This document shows, in pieces, positions 7,514-15,058 of a stretch of DNA of 64,000 nt (the stretch's first letter is position 1; every line of letters begins with the position of its first letter). The position numbers were made by a program, and so were the translations under genes. The DNA comes from Hyphomicrobiales bacterium. Lineage in GTDB: Bacteria > Pseudomonadota > Alphaproteobacteria > Rhizobiales > Beijerinckiaceae. The stretch spans positions 2,024,001 to 2,088,000 of the forward strand of contig CAKNFP010000001.1 of NCBI GenBank assembly GCA_930633525.1. The letters run 5' to 3'. A model generated the notes under the pieces. The model was not told the DNA's origin. It made no database searches and saw only the letters and a program-made list of their open reading frames with translations.

Positions 7514-9028
7514 TCACGGCTTCAGAGTTACGCCGTAGAAGAAGAAGCGCTGGTCGCCGCGGGGCTGAAAGCCTTCGAGCTTCTTCGATACGCCGTAGAA
7601 ATCATAACCGCCGTAGAGAAAGACGATCGGCGCCTCTTCGTGCATGAGCTGCATGGCCTGGCGATAGATGGCGATGCGCTTATCACGATCCGTCTCGCGC
7701 GCGCCCGCGTCGATCAGTCTGTCGAGTTCCGCGTTACGCATATAGGAATAGCGCCAGGACGACCGATATTGCGCAACCTGGAAGTCGGGGTCGTCAAGAG
7801 GCGCAAGTCCCAAAAAGGCCATTGGCTGCAGTTCGCGGGCCCGGAGCTGGCGCAGGAACTCTCCGGCCTCGAGCGACACCATCTTCGCGCGAACGCCGAC
7901 CTTGGCCAGCATGCCGGCAATGGCCTCCGACACCTCGCGATCCTGCGCATAGCGGCCGGAGGGGAACTTGAAGCCGATCTCGAAGCCATCGGGATAACCG
8001 GCCTCCCGCAGGAGCGCCTTGGCCTTTTCCGGATCGTAGGGATAGTCTTTGAGCGATGGATCGAAGCCAAGCTGTTCCTTGCGCAGCACCTGGCCGTTGA
8101 GCGGGAAGGCACGGCCGGCGAACAGGCTGTCGATGATGAGCGTCTTGTCGACGGCATAGTTCATTGCCTGGCGGACGCGCTTGTCCTTCAGAGGACTTGG
8201 ATGCTCATCAAGCGAGGACAGGATGAGCTGGAATATCCTGTAGCTCGGCACCTGCATCACCTCACGGTCGGGCAAACGCTCGATGTCGCCGATGGCGGTG
8301 ATGGGGATATTCGTGGCGATATCGAACTCGCCGATCGTGAAGCCCGCGACGCGGGCCGCATCATCCGGCACCGGACGCCAGACGAGACGATCGATGCCCT
8401 GCGGGCCCTTGCCCCAGTATTGGGCATTCCGCTCCATGACGAGCTGACTGTCCTTGACCCATTCCTTGAGGACAAACGGCCCGGTCCCGATCGGCTTCTG
8501 GCCGTAAGCCTCCAGCCCGACGCTCGACCAATAGGCAGGCGGTGTGACATAGACCTGGGTCAGCATCAGCTCGAAGGGCGGGTAGGGGAATTTGGTGTGC
8601 ACGGCGACGGTCATGTCGTCGAGCTTCTCGACGCGATCGACCGCCGCGGCGTAATTGGCGTAGGCCGGGGCCTGCTTCGGGTCGAGAAAGACCTTGAAGC
8701 TGTGGAGCACCGCATCCGCATTCAGCGGCTCGCCATTGCTGAAGCTGACCCCCTTGCGGATTGCCAGTTTCATGGTGGTCGGCGCGATGAGTTCCCAGCT
8801 TTCGGCCAGGAGAGGTTCGGTCTTGCCAGTCGCGGGATTGTTCCAGAGTAGCGGCTCGACAATCACGCCACCGGCATTGAGATTATCCGAGGCGGTTGTG
8901 CCGTTCGGCCACAGCGTTTGCGGATCGAACCCCTGCGCCACGGTCACGGTTTTCGTCTGCGCCACGGCCACCGTCGAAGATGCGATGATGGCGAGCAGGA
9001 TGAAGGCACGGCGCACAGCATGCAGCAT
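7514..9028 (-). CDS. Family-5 ABC solute-binding protein (DppA/OppA-like), copy 2
   Basis: 504-residue periplasmic binding protein. The frame extends to 9073, but ATG 9028 is preferred: it has an aaggggag ribosome site 8 bases away, and the protein then opens with a clean signal peptide (MLHAVRRAFILLAIIASSTV, cleaved after AQ). Family-5 landmarks are LLAESWELIAPTTMKLAIRK and VRQAMNYAVDKTLI. It is paralogous to the protein at 2937-4448 over its full length. It heads a minus-strand pair with the M19-like gene 67 bases downstream. No permease is attached, so it may share the permeases at 1-1812 with copy 1, giving that importer two alternative receptors. Confidence 0.92.
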   Translation of the reverse strand: MLHAVRRAFILLAIIASSTVAVAQTKTVTVAQGFDPQTLWPNGTTASDNLNAGGVIVEPLLWNNPATGKTEPLLAESWELIAPTTMKLAIRKGVSFSNGEPLNADAVLHSFKVFLDPKQAPAYANYAAAVDRVEKLDDMTVAVHTKFPYPPFELMLTQVYVTPPAYWSSVGLEAYGQKPIGTGPFVLKEWVKDSQLVMERNAQYWGKGPQGIDRLVWRPVPDDAARVAGFTIGEFDIATNIPITAIGDIERLPDREVMQVPSYRIFQLILSSLDEHPSPLKDKRVRQAMNYAVDKTLIIDSLFAGRAFPLNGQVLRKEQLGFDPSLKDYPYDPEKAKALLREAGYPDGFEIGFKFPSGRYAQDREVSEAIAGMLAKVGVRAKMVSLEAGEFLRQLRARELQPMAFLGLAPLDDPDFQVAQYRSSWRYSYMRNAELDRLIDAGARETDRDKRIAIYRQAMQLMHEEAPIVFLYGGYDFYGVSKKLEGFQPRGDQRFFFYGVTLKP

Positions 9029-9242
9029 GAAGCGAGCTCCCCTTCTGGCATCGCGCGGGCTCGGCTTTCTCACTACTTAAATGAAACCGTTAAAAGCCGG
9101 CAACGATGAAATTTTAGGGATCGTATTCGCAAAAATTGAAGTCGAAAAGGATTATTTCATGGACGGAAGTGGGCGCGATGTGCCAACGCATGGAGGCGCG
9201 TCTGTATTTTCGAGCTCTATTCTTTGTGGCGACCTTCGTTCG
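9029..9242. other. Intergenic region upstream of binding-protein copy 2
   Basis: Non-coding stretch that includes an AT-richer part (about 9075-9170), presumably with the promoter of the minus-strand binding-protein operon. A short plus-strand frame at 9081-9266 has no ribosome site or recognisable motif and is not called. No repeat or RNA element seen apart from the terminator that follows at 9254-9285. Confidence 0.5.
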
Positions 9243-9253
9243 TTAAAAGAAAC

Positions 9254-9285
9254 GGGGCGCGGATGACCCTTGTCAGCCGCGCCCC
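9254..9285 (-). terminator. Intrinsic terminator after the sugar ABC permease operon
   Basis: Arms ggggcgcgg (9254-9262) / ccgcgcccc (9277-9285). Read on the minus strand, the stem is followed by gtttctttta, a T-rich tail. It lies 26 bases beyond the stop of the last permease gene. Confidence 0.85.
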
Positions 9286-9310
9286 GCGAACTCCGATGCC
9301 TTGTTATCTC

Positions 9311-10195
9311 TCAGCCCTTCACGGCACCGGACGTTAGGCCGGAAACGAGATAGCGCTGGATGACCAGGAAGAAAGCTGCGGCCGGCAGGGCGAAAACGAC
9401 AGAGGCCGCCATCATCTCGTCCCACGCCACCGAATACTGGCTCTCGAAAGAGGTGAGGCCGACCGACAGCACCCAGTTGCTTTGCGTCGCGATCAGGGTG
9501 CGAGCCAGAAAGAACTCATCCCAGCCGGTGATGAAGGAGAAAGCTGTCACCACCACGAGCCCAGGTACCGCCAAGGGCAGGGTCACCCGGTAGAAGGCGC
9601 CCATGCGGCTGCAGCCGTCGATCTGCGCCTGTTCCTCGAGGTCCACGGGAATACGGTCGAAGAAGCCCTTCATCAGCCATGTCGCCAGCGGCAAGATGAA
9701 GGCCGCGTCAGCGATCGCCAGCCCGATCAGGGTGTTGTAAAGGCCGAGCTGGCGGAAGATGACATAGAGCGGCACGACGATCAGCGTCGCGGGCAGCATC
9801 TGCGAGAACAGGATGAAGATCCCGAAGGCGCCTGTCATCTTGCCGCGAAAGCGCGACAGGGCATAGCCCGCGTTGATCGCGACGATGGTGCAGAAGATCG
9901 ACGTCGCGGAGGCGACAACGGCCGTGTTGGTCAGCCAGGTCAGGACGGCACGCTCAGTGAAGATCTTTTCATAGGCCTTCAGGGAAATGCTGCTGGGAAT
10001 GATCCGCGGCGGCCATTCGAAAAGAGATCCGGTGTCCAGAGAGGAGACCAGCATCCAGTAGTAGGGAAAGATCACGATCCCGGCGCAGAGCAGGGTGAAG
10101 ACGAAGGCCGCCGTGCTCCGGAGAAGCGCGAGCCGCGAGGTGCCCGCTATGGACGCCGGGTTCTTTGTCCTGGCGGAATTCACGAAGGATCTCAT
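9311..10195 (-). CDS. Sugar-type ABC importer permease (MalG/UgpE-like)
   Basis: 294-residue inner-membrane permease of the CUT1 carbohydrate importer class. Six hydrophobic segments; the first (about residues 25-50) follows a Lys/Arg-containing cytoplasmic N-terminus. The EAA loop reads EEQAQIDGCSRMGAFYRVTLPLAVPGL, the usual CUT1 signature (E-A---DG--------LP). ATG at 10195 overlaps the stop of the upstream permease by 4 bases (ATGA), so translation is coupled. Last gene of the binding protein-permease-permease set. The ATPase (MalK type) is not in the window; CUT1 systems can share one encoded elsewhere. Sugar specificity cannot be told from sequence. Confidence 0.92.
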   Translation of the reverse strand: MRSFVNSARTKNPASIAGTSRLALLRSTAAFVFTLLCAGIVIFPYYWMLVSSLDTGSLFEWPPRIIPSSISLKAYEKIFTERAVLTWLTNTAVVASATSIFCTIVAINAGYALSRFRGKMTGAFGIFILFSQMLPATLIVVPLYVIFRQLGLYNTLIGLAIADAAFILPLATWLMKGFFDRIPVDLEEQAQIDGCSRMGAFYRVTLPLAVPGLVVVTAFSFITGWDEFFLARTLIATQSNWVLSVGLTSFESQYSVAWDEMMAASVVFALPAAAFFLVIQRYLVSGLTSGAVKG

Positions 10196-11109
10196 GGCGT
10201 CTCGCTCCGGCGGGCGATCAGGAAGAAATAGACCAGGCTGAAGCAGAGCAGGATGACGAGCAGCACCGCGCCGACCGCTGAGGCGTAGCCGATGCGCTGG
10301 TATTGGAAGGCCACATTATAGGTGAGGATCGACAAGGTTTCCGTCGCGCGGGCCGGCCCGCCCCCCGTCATGGCATAGATCATCGTGACGCGGCGGAAGG
10401 AATTGAGGATCAAGATCAGGATCAGGATGACGTTGACCGCTCTCAAGCCCGGCAGCGTCACATGGATGAAACGCCGGAAAACGCCCGCGCCATCCATCAT
10501 CGCGGCTTCATACTGCTCGTCCGGAATGGTCTGCAGACCGGCCAGCAGGATGAGCATGGCGAAGGGAAACTGCTGCCAGCTCGTGACGAGAACGAGCGCC
10601 GGCATGGCGAGCCCGGCGCTGGTCAGCCACGCGGCCGGTGCGCTGAGAATGCCGGCTTCAACCAGGACGTAATTGATGACGCCATACTGGGCATCCAGCA
10701 TCCAGACGAAGATCATGACGGCGACCACCTCGGGAATGGCCCACGGCATGATGAAAAGCGTCCGGATAAAGCCGCGGCCAGGCATCTTGCGGTTCAGCAG
10801 CAACGCAAAGCCGAGACCGAGACTATAGGTGCAGACCATGGTCGCAACACCGTAGGTGAAGGTCACCGTTACGGAATTCCAGAAGGCCGGGTCGCTCCCC
10901 AACGCCACATAATTGGCAAGGCCGATGAACTGGCCTTCGCTGTAGCGCAACAGTCGTGTGTTGAAAAAGCTGAGCGCGATGCCTCGCACGATGGGATAAA
11001 ATAGGAGCCCCGCCATGATGACCCCCGCCGGCAAAATGAGCCAGACAGGCATCCAGTCGAAAGGCGCCGCTCGCGCCGGCTGCAAGGCCGCCGATGGGTC
11101 CCGTTTCAT
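10192..11109 (-). CDS. Sugar-type ABC importer permease (MalF/UgpA-like)
   Basis: 305-residue CUT1 permease, partner of the MalG-like protein. A cytoplasmic N-terminus of about 20 residues leads into the first helix (LILPAGVIMAGLLFYPIVRG), with about six segments in all. The EAA loop reads QYEAAMMDGAGVFRRFIHVTLPGLR. The end overlaps the next gene by 4 bases. It is separated from the binding-protein gene upstream on the same strand by an unusually long 282-base spacer carrying a TGGTATT direct repeat, which may mean an extra regulated promoter between the receptor and permease genes. Confidence 0.92.
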   Translation of the reverse strand: MKRDPSAALQPARAAPFDWMPVWLILPAGVIMAGLLFYPIVRGIALSFFNTRLLRYSEGQFIGLANYVALGSDPAFWNSVTVTFTYGVATMVCTYSLGLGFALLLNRKMPGRGFIRTLFIMPWAIPEVVAVMIFVWMLDAQYGVINYVLVEAGILSAPAAWLTSAGLAMPALVLVTSWQQFPFAMLILLAGLQTIPDEQYEAAMMDGAGVFRRFIHVTLPGLRAVNVILILILILNSFRRVTMIYAMTGGGPARATETLSILTYNVAFQYQRIGYASAVGAVLLVILLCFSLVYFFLIARRSETP

Positions 11110-11391
11110 GAATTGCTCGCAAATTGGTATTAAACTGGTATTTTATCGCGACACTGAAGCGACGCGCGGCAGGCTAGCCTGTCCCCTGGGATGGGATAGC
11201 GGCGCGGGGCGGTGATTCGCTGTCCTTGCCCCGGTCGCTGGCCCGCACATCCAGGAGGCCTTGTCAGCGCGCTAGACGGCCGCACACAAGCCGCCAGCGG
11301 CCCCGAATCTGCGATGGCCGTCCGTCTTGGAGTGGTCATTGAGAGGCGCCGGCGGCCCTGAGTGGGAAATTTCAGCCGGCCCCTCGTCTTG
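11110..11391. other. Spacer between binding-protein and permease genes
   Basis: 282 bases with no convincing coding frame. It holds the TGGTATT direct repeat at its permease-proximal end. No clear terminator hairpin with a T-tail was found after the binding-protein stop. The spacer is long for a single operon. Confidence 0.5.
11124..11144. promoter_or_regulatory. Direct repeat TGGTATT x2, possible operator upstream of the MalF-like gene
   Basis: TTGGTATTAAA and CTGGTATTTTA are spaced 11 bases apart, one helical turn, at 15-35 bases upstream of the permease start. A similar CCGGTATT lies at 12653-12660 upstream of the binding-protein gene. HutC-type GntR regulators often bind GGT/ACC half-sites, so this is a plausible target of the GntR-LacI chimera at 12729. 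This is inference from shared sequence only. Confidence 0.35.
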
Positions 11392-12636
11392 TCAGCGGGT
11401 CTTTGCCCAGCTTTCCAAGGCTTTCTGCGCCTGATTCAGACCGTCCTCAACGGTCGCCGTACCGGCATAGATCTTGGCAAGATGGTCGGACACAATCTGC
11501 CGGAACTCAGCCGCATCGACGGCATAGCCGGGCGGGGCGTAGCCCAGGCCACCGGGGTATTTCGCCGCGATTTCAACCATCTGGCCGACCCAGGGGGTGC
11601 TGGCGAGAAATTCGGGGCTGAGCTTCACGTCCGTGCCGGGTATCTGCAGGAGCTTCTCGACATAGGCGCGCTGGGCCGGCTCTGCATTGATGATTTCAAG
11701 ATACTGGCAGGCTTCGGCCTTGCGCTTCGAGCCGGCGGGGATCGTGTAGTAGGCGCCGCCTGTGATCGCCGCATGGGTCGGTGTCGGCATGACCGTGAAG
11801 TCTACTTTCTTGAGCAGACCCGGATTGGTGCTGCTGACCTGCCCGATCACCCAGGGGCCATCGAAGATGAACGCAACCTTGCCCTCTGCGAACATGGTGC
11901 GAATCGCGTTGGCGTCGAGGCCCTTCGGGCTCAAGCCGTCGTCGAGAAAGCGCTTGGTCCATGAAACGCCTTTGACGGTCAGCGGATCGTTCGCGGTAAT
12001 GGTTCCGTCCGGCTTCGACCAGTCGCCACCCAGCCCGATCACCCACTGCATGCTTTGCAGATAGGGGAAAAGCGCGTTCGACATGTTGTTGGGAAAGCCA
12101 TATCCCCACTGCCCGGTCTTTTCCTTGACCGCCTTGGCGGCGGCGTAAAACTCCTCGGGCGTCGCCGGGATGCTCGTCACCCCCGCCTTCTCCAGGAGAT
12201 CCTTGTTCACGATCATGGACTGCGGGCTCATGGTGAGCGGCACGCCGTAGGTCTTGCCGTCCTTCTGCGCGAATTTGATCGAGGACAGAAGCCTGTTCTT
12301 GTAGGACGAGGCCGCGATGCAGTCGTCCAGTGGCGCGAGCACGCCAGCATCGATGAGCGGCGCGAGCATATTGGTATAAGCCGGCATCAGATCCGGCACA
12401 TCGCCCGCCGCGATCTGTGTGGTAATGACATTCTCGAAATTGGCCGGAGACAGCACGGTGGCCTCGACCTTCACGCCCGGGTGCTTGGCCTCGAACTCGG
12501 CCTTGCGCTCCTTGTGCCAGGCGCCGACCTGGCCCTCCTCCCACATCCAGCTCGGATATTTGAAGGGCTTGTCCTGGGCGAGGGCCGCGCCCGAGAGCGC
12601 CGCAAGGCAGCATACGCCAGCGATGATGGATTTCAT
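11392..12636 (-). CDS. Sugar-type ABC solute-binding protein (family 1, MalE/UgpB-like)
   Basis: 414-residue periplasmic receptor. The signal peptide is MKSIIAGVCCLAALSGAALA with AQ|DK-type cleavage near residue 21. Family-1 features are EFEAKHPGVKVEATVL, ITTQIAAGDVPDLMPAY, GKTYGVPLTMSPQSMIVNKDLL and MFAEGKVAFIFDGPWVIGQ. An aaggggg ribosome site precedes ATG 12636. First gene of the minus-strand importer set, transcribed divergently from the GntR-LacI chimeric regulator, whose start is 93 bases away. That arrangement suggests ligand-responsive local control. Carbohydrate or polyol uptake is likely; the exact ligand is unknown. Confidence 0.92.
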   Translation of the reverse strand: MKSIIAGVCCLAALSGAALAQDKPFKYPSWMWEEGQVGAWHKERKAEFEAKHPGVKVEATVLSPANFENVITTQIAAGDVPDLMPAYTNMLAPLIDAGVLAPLDDCIAASSYKNRLLSSIKFAQKDGKTYGVPLTMSPQSMIVNKDLLEKAGVTSIPATPEEFYAAAKAVKEKTGQWGYGFPNNMSNALFPYLQSMQWVIGLGGDWSKPDGTITANDPLTVKGVSWTKRFLDDGLSPKGLDANAIRTMFAEGKVAFIFDGPWVIGQVSSTNPGLLKKVDFTVMPTPTHAAITGGAYYTIPAGSKRKAEACQYLEIINAEPAQRAYVEKLLQIPGTDVKLSPEFLASTPWVGQMVEIAAKYPGGLGYAPPGYAVDAAEFRQIVSDHLAKIYAGTATVEDGLNQAQKALESWAKTR

Positions 12637-12695
12637 GATATCCCCCTTATGACCGGTATTATGAACTCAGCTGTTGTTGTCTTGTGAGCCTTCGT

Positions 12696-12713
12696 ATAGA
12701 ATACATGTTCTAT
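12696..12713. promoter_or_regulatory. Inverted repeat ATAGAA-N6-TTCTAT, candidate operator
   Basis: Perfect 6-base arms ataga-a (12696-12701) and ttctat (12708-12713), 15 bases before the chosen regulator start and inside the intergenic region shared with the importer operon. The position suits autoregulation. It does not match the TGGTATT repeats, so which is the true operator is open. Confidence 0.4.
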
Positions 12714-12728
12714 GGAGCGATACAATCC

Positions 12729-13823
12729 ATGACTTCAGATAAGACCGGACTGATGGAGCGCACGCTGCGCGAGGCGATCGAGGAGGGGCGATATGAGCCC
12801 GGGCACTCGATTCCGTCCGAGCGCCAGCTCATGGAGGAACACTCCCTGTCGCGCACGACCATTCGACGGGCGATCGATGCGCTCGTCGATGCCGGCCGGC
12901 TGGAGCGCAGGCCTGGAAGTGGTACCTTCGTGGTCGACCGGTTGGCGAGCATTCGCCCAAACCCGACACGTTCGGCTCGGCTCGCGTTGATCATCCCGAC
13001 ATTTTCCAGCCCGTTCTACGGCGAGATGATCGACGGCATGGAGCAGGAGGCGCGCAGCCATGATCTCAAGATCATGGCGAGCCAGTCCGAATATCGCTTC
13101 GAAAGCGAGAGCGAGCAACTCGCGGAAGTTGCGAGCGATCCCAGTATCGGTGGTGCGGTCGTCGCACCCGGGGCCGTTGACCGACCGACACCGGGAGCAC
13201 TCAAGGTGATCGAGGCCGGTAAGCCGCTTGTCTATGTCGGTCGCTGGCCGAAGGGGCTCAAGATTGACGCCATCTCGACCGACTATCTGACGGCCGCCAA
13301 GCTTGCCGTGGAACACCTTATCGCGCTTGGCCATCGCCGTATCGCCTATGTCGAAGGGGCGCCGCATTTCCACAATTTCTCGCCCTACAGCGGCTATAGC
13401 GAGGCGCTGAAGGACGCACGCGTGGCACAGCATGCGGAGCTGGTGTGCCTGCCCGATCTGCCCTCCCAGGAGGCCGGCCACGCTGCCGTGACCGATCTAG
13501 TCCGCCGAGGCGTGGAGTTCACGGCCGTCTTCGCGCGCAACGACGTGACCGCCGTGGGTGTGATGCGCGCATTGCGCGAGAGGGGGCTCAGCATTCCGCG
13601 CGATGTATCTGTTGCTGCCATCAACAACAGCCTTCTCGCCCGCTCCCTCGATCCGCCCGTGACCACGGTCGATCCTTTTCCGTCGACGCTCGGACGGCTC
13701 GCGCTCAAGCTCCTCCACGAAAGGGTCTCGGGGCAGTATACCGGTCCCCCCATACGGATCACGCTGGACCCGACGCTCAATGTGCGGGCGTCAAGCGGGC
13801 CGCCGCCGGGCGCGCGCAGATGA
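12729..13823 (+). CDS. GntR-type HTH fused to LacI-type sensor domain (AraR-like architecture)
   Basis: 364-residue regulator. Residues about 5-70 are a winged helix of the GntR family (GHSIPSERQLMEEHSLSRTTIRRAIDALVDAGRLERRPGSGTFV). Residues about 85-360 form a periplasmic-binding-protein-like sensor as in LacI/AraR (LALIIPTFSSPFYGEMIDGME, AVEHLIALGHRRIAYVEG, FARNDVTAVGVMRALRERGLSIP, TTVDPFPSTLGRLA). The open frame reaches 12684; ATG 12729 is preferred because the helix starts shortly after it and ggag lies 11 bases upstream. It is divergent from the sugar importer, which it probably controls in response to an imported sugar. The combination of domains is rarer than plain GntR or LacI. Confidence 0.9.
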   Translation: MTSDKTGLMERTLREAIEEGRYEPGHSIPSERQLMEEHSLSRTTIRRAIDALVDAGRLERRPGSGTFVVDRLASIRPNPTRSARLALIIPTFSSPFYGEMIDGMEQEARSHDLKIMASQSEYRFESESEQLAEVASDPSIGGAVVAPGAVDRPTPGALKVIEAGKPLVYVGRWPKGLKIDAISTDYLTAAKLAVEHLIALGHRRIAYVEGAPHFHNFSPYSGYSEALKDARVAQHAELVCLPDLPSQEAGHAAVTDLVRRGVEFTAVFARNDVTAVGVMRALRERGLSIPRDVSVAAINNSLLARSLDPPVTTVDPFPSTLGRLALKLLHERVSGQYTGPPIRITLDPTLNVRASSGPPPGARR

Positions 13824-13925
13824 GCGGTCCAACGCCAGCAACAGAGGCCAACGTCAGTTTTTCCACGCTGCATGTTGCCGCGCGGCAGACCATGTGCCTT
13901 GGCCTTGGACGGGGGGGAGGGGTCC

Positions 13926-14987
13926 ATGGCTGAATGCCATTTCGTCGTTGGCAGCTTCACTGAGAGCTATGCGGATTTTCGTGCGGCCGGGGAGGGCATT
14001 TCGCTCGTCCGGCTTGGCGGGGATGGGCATCTCGCGCTCGTCGATCGCCTCGCCGATCTTCCGAACCCGTCCTACCTCAAGCCCATTGGCGACAATCGTT
14101 TTCTCGCGGCCATCGAGGTTGACGACGCGCGGAGCGGTATCGCGACAGTCGCAGCCGATTGTGAGTCCGGGCGGCTCCATCTCGTTCATCGTCAGCCGAT
14201 CCCGGGGCGGGTGTTGTGTCACCTCGACCGGGATCCGACGGGCCAATGGCTCGCCGGCGCCTGCTATGGCAGCGGTCATGTCCTGACGCGCGGCATCGAC
14301 GCCGAGGGCCACGTCCAAAATGTGGGAAGCATGGTCGAGCGCCACGGCCACAGTATCCACCCGATACGCCAGACCGTTCCGCATCCCCATGCGGTGCGCT
14401 TCTCACCGGACGGCAACTGGATCGTGGTCCCGGACCTCGGCACCGATGAGGTTACCTGTTACCCCTTCGGCAACGGCCGACTCGCGTCAACCATGCCGTT
14501 CGTTTGGCGCGCACCAGCGGGCTCCGGACCACGGCTTGTTCATTTCAGCCGGGACGGACGCCATGTCGTGCTCGTTCATGAACTGACCAGCGAAGTCTCG
14601 TCGCTGAGCTTCCGCGATGGCCTGCTTGAGGAAATCGCGCGTGTTTCGACGCTGCATACGCCATTTACTGGCGAAAACACAGCGGCGGGGCTGCATTGGC
14701 ATCCCACTCGGAGTATCTTTGCTGTCTCGAACCGGGGCGCCCACACCGTCACGTTCTTCGAATTCGACGATGCGAGCGGCGCGATTTCGCCTTGGTTCGA
14801 TATTCCGAGCGGCGGTGACAAGCCGCGTGACTTTGCTTTTTCACCGTGCGGACGCTGGGTCATCACAGCGAACCAGAATGACGACAGTGTCATGCTGTGG
14901 GATATCGACTGGCAAGAAGGGCGTGGTCGCTTCACAGGCTCTCAGCTTAAGGTGGGAACGCCAAGTTGTATTCGAACTTTAGACTAA
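13926..14987 (+). CDS. Lactonase-like seven-bladed beta-propeller protein
   Basis: 353-residue member of the lactonase/6-phosphogluconolactonase propeller family (PF10282 type). ATG 13926 is chosen over the longer frame because it follows a ggaggggt ribosome site. The sequence opens with the propeller strand FVVGSFTESY and carries recurrent blade motifs: HPHAVRFSPDGNWIVVPDLGTDEVTCY (around residue 160), LHWHPTRSIFAVSNRGAHTV, and DFAFSPCGRWVITANQNDDSV near the end. No signal peptide, so cytoplasmic. It follows the regulator by about 100 bases on the same strand and could act on a lactone formed from the imported sugar. Several members of this family have no proven lactonase activity. Confidence 0.85.
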   Translation: MAECHFVVGSFTESYADFRAAGEGISLVRLGGDGHLALVDRLADLPNPSYLKPIGDNRFLAAIEVDDARSGIATVAADCESGRLHLVHRQPIPGRVLCHLDRDPTGQWLAGACYGSGHVLTRGIDAEGHVQNVGSMVERHGHSIHPIRQTVPHPHAVRFSPDGNWIVVPDLGTDEVTCYPFGNGRLASTMPFVWRAPAGSGPRLVHFSRDGRHVVLVHELTSEVSSLSFRDGLLEEIARVSTLHTPFTGENTAAGLHWHPTRSIFAVSNRGAHTVTFFEFDDASGAISPWFDIPSGGDKPRDFAFSPCGRWVITANQNDDSVMLWDIDWQEGRGRFTGSQLKVGTPSCIRTLD

Positions 14988-15058
14988 ATACGGATAGAAA
15001 TACTATAATAAAAAAATATATATAAATAGAAATACATGAAAAAGGGAGAGTTATGGAA

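Noticed and set aside
7499..8851. 450-codon plus-strand frame opposite the second binding protein
   Set aside because: Shadow of the minus-strand gene; similar in kind to the shadow over the paralogous gene, so its apparent conservation comes from the real gene.
9081..9266. 61-codon plus-strand frame
   Set aside because: No ribosome site, no known motif, and it lies in the expected promoter region of the minus-strand operon.
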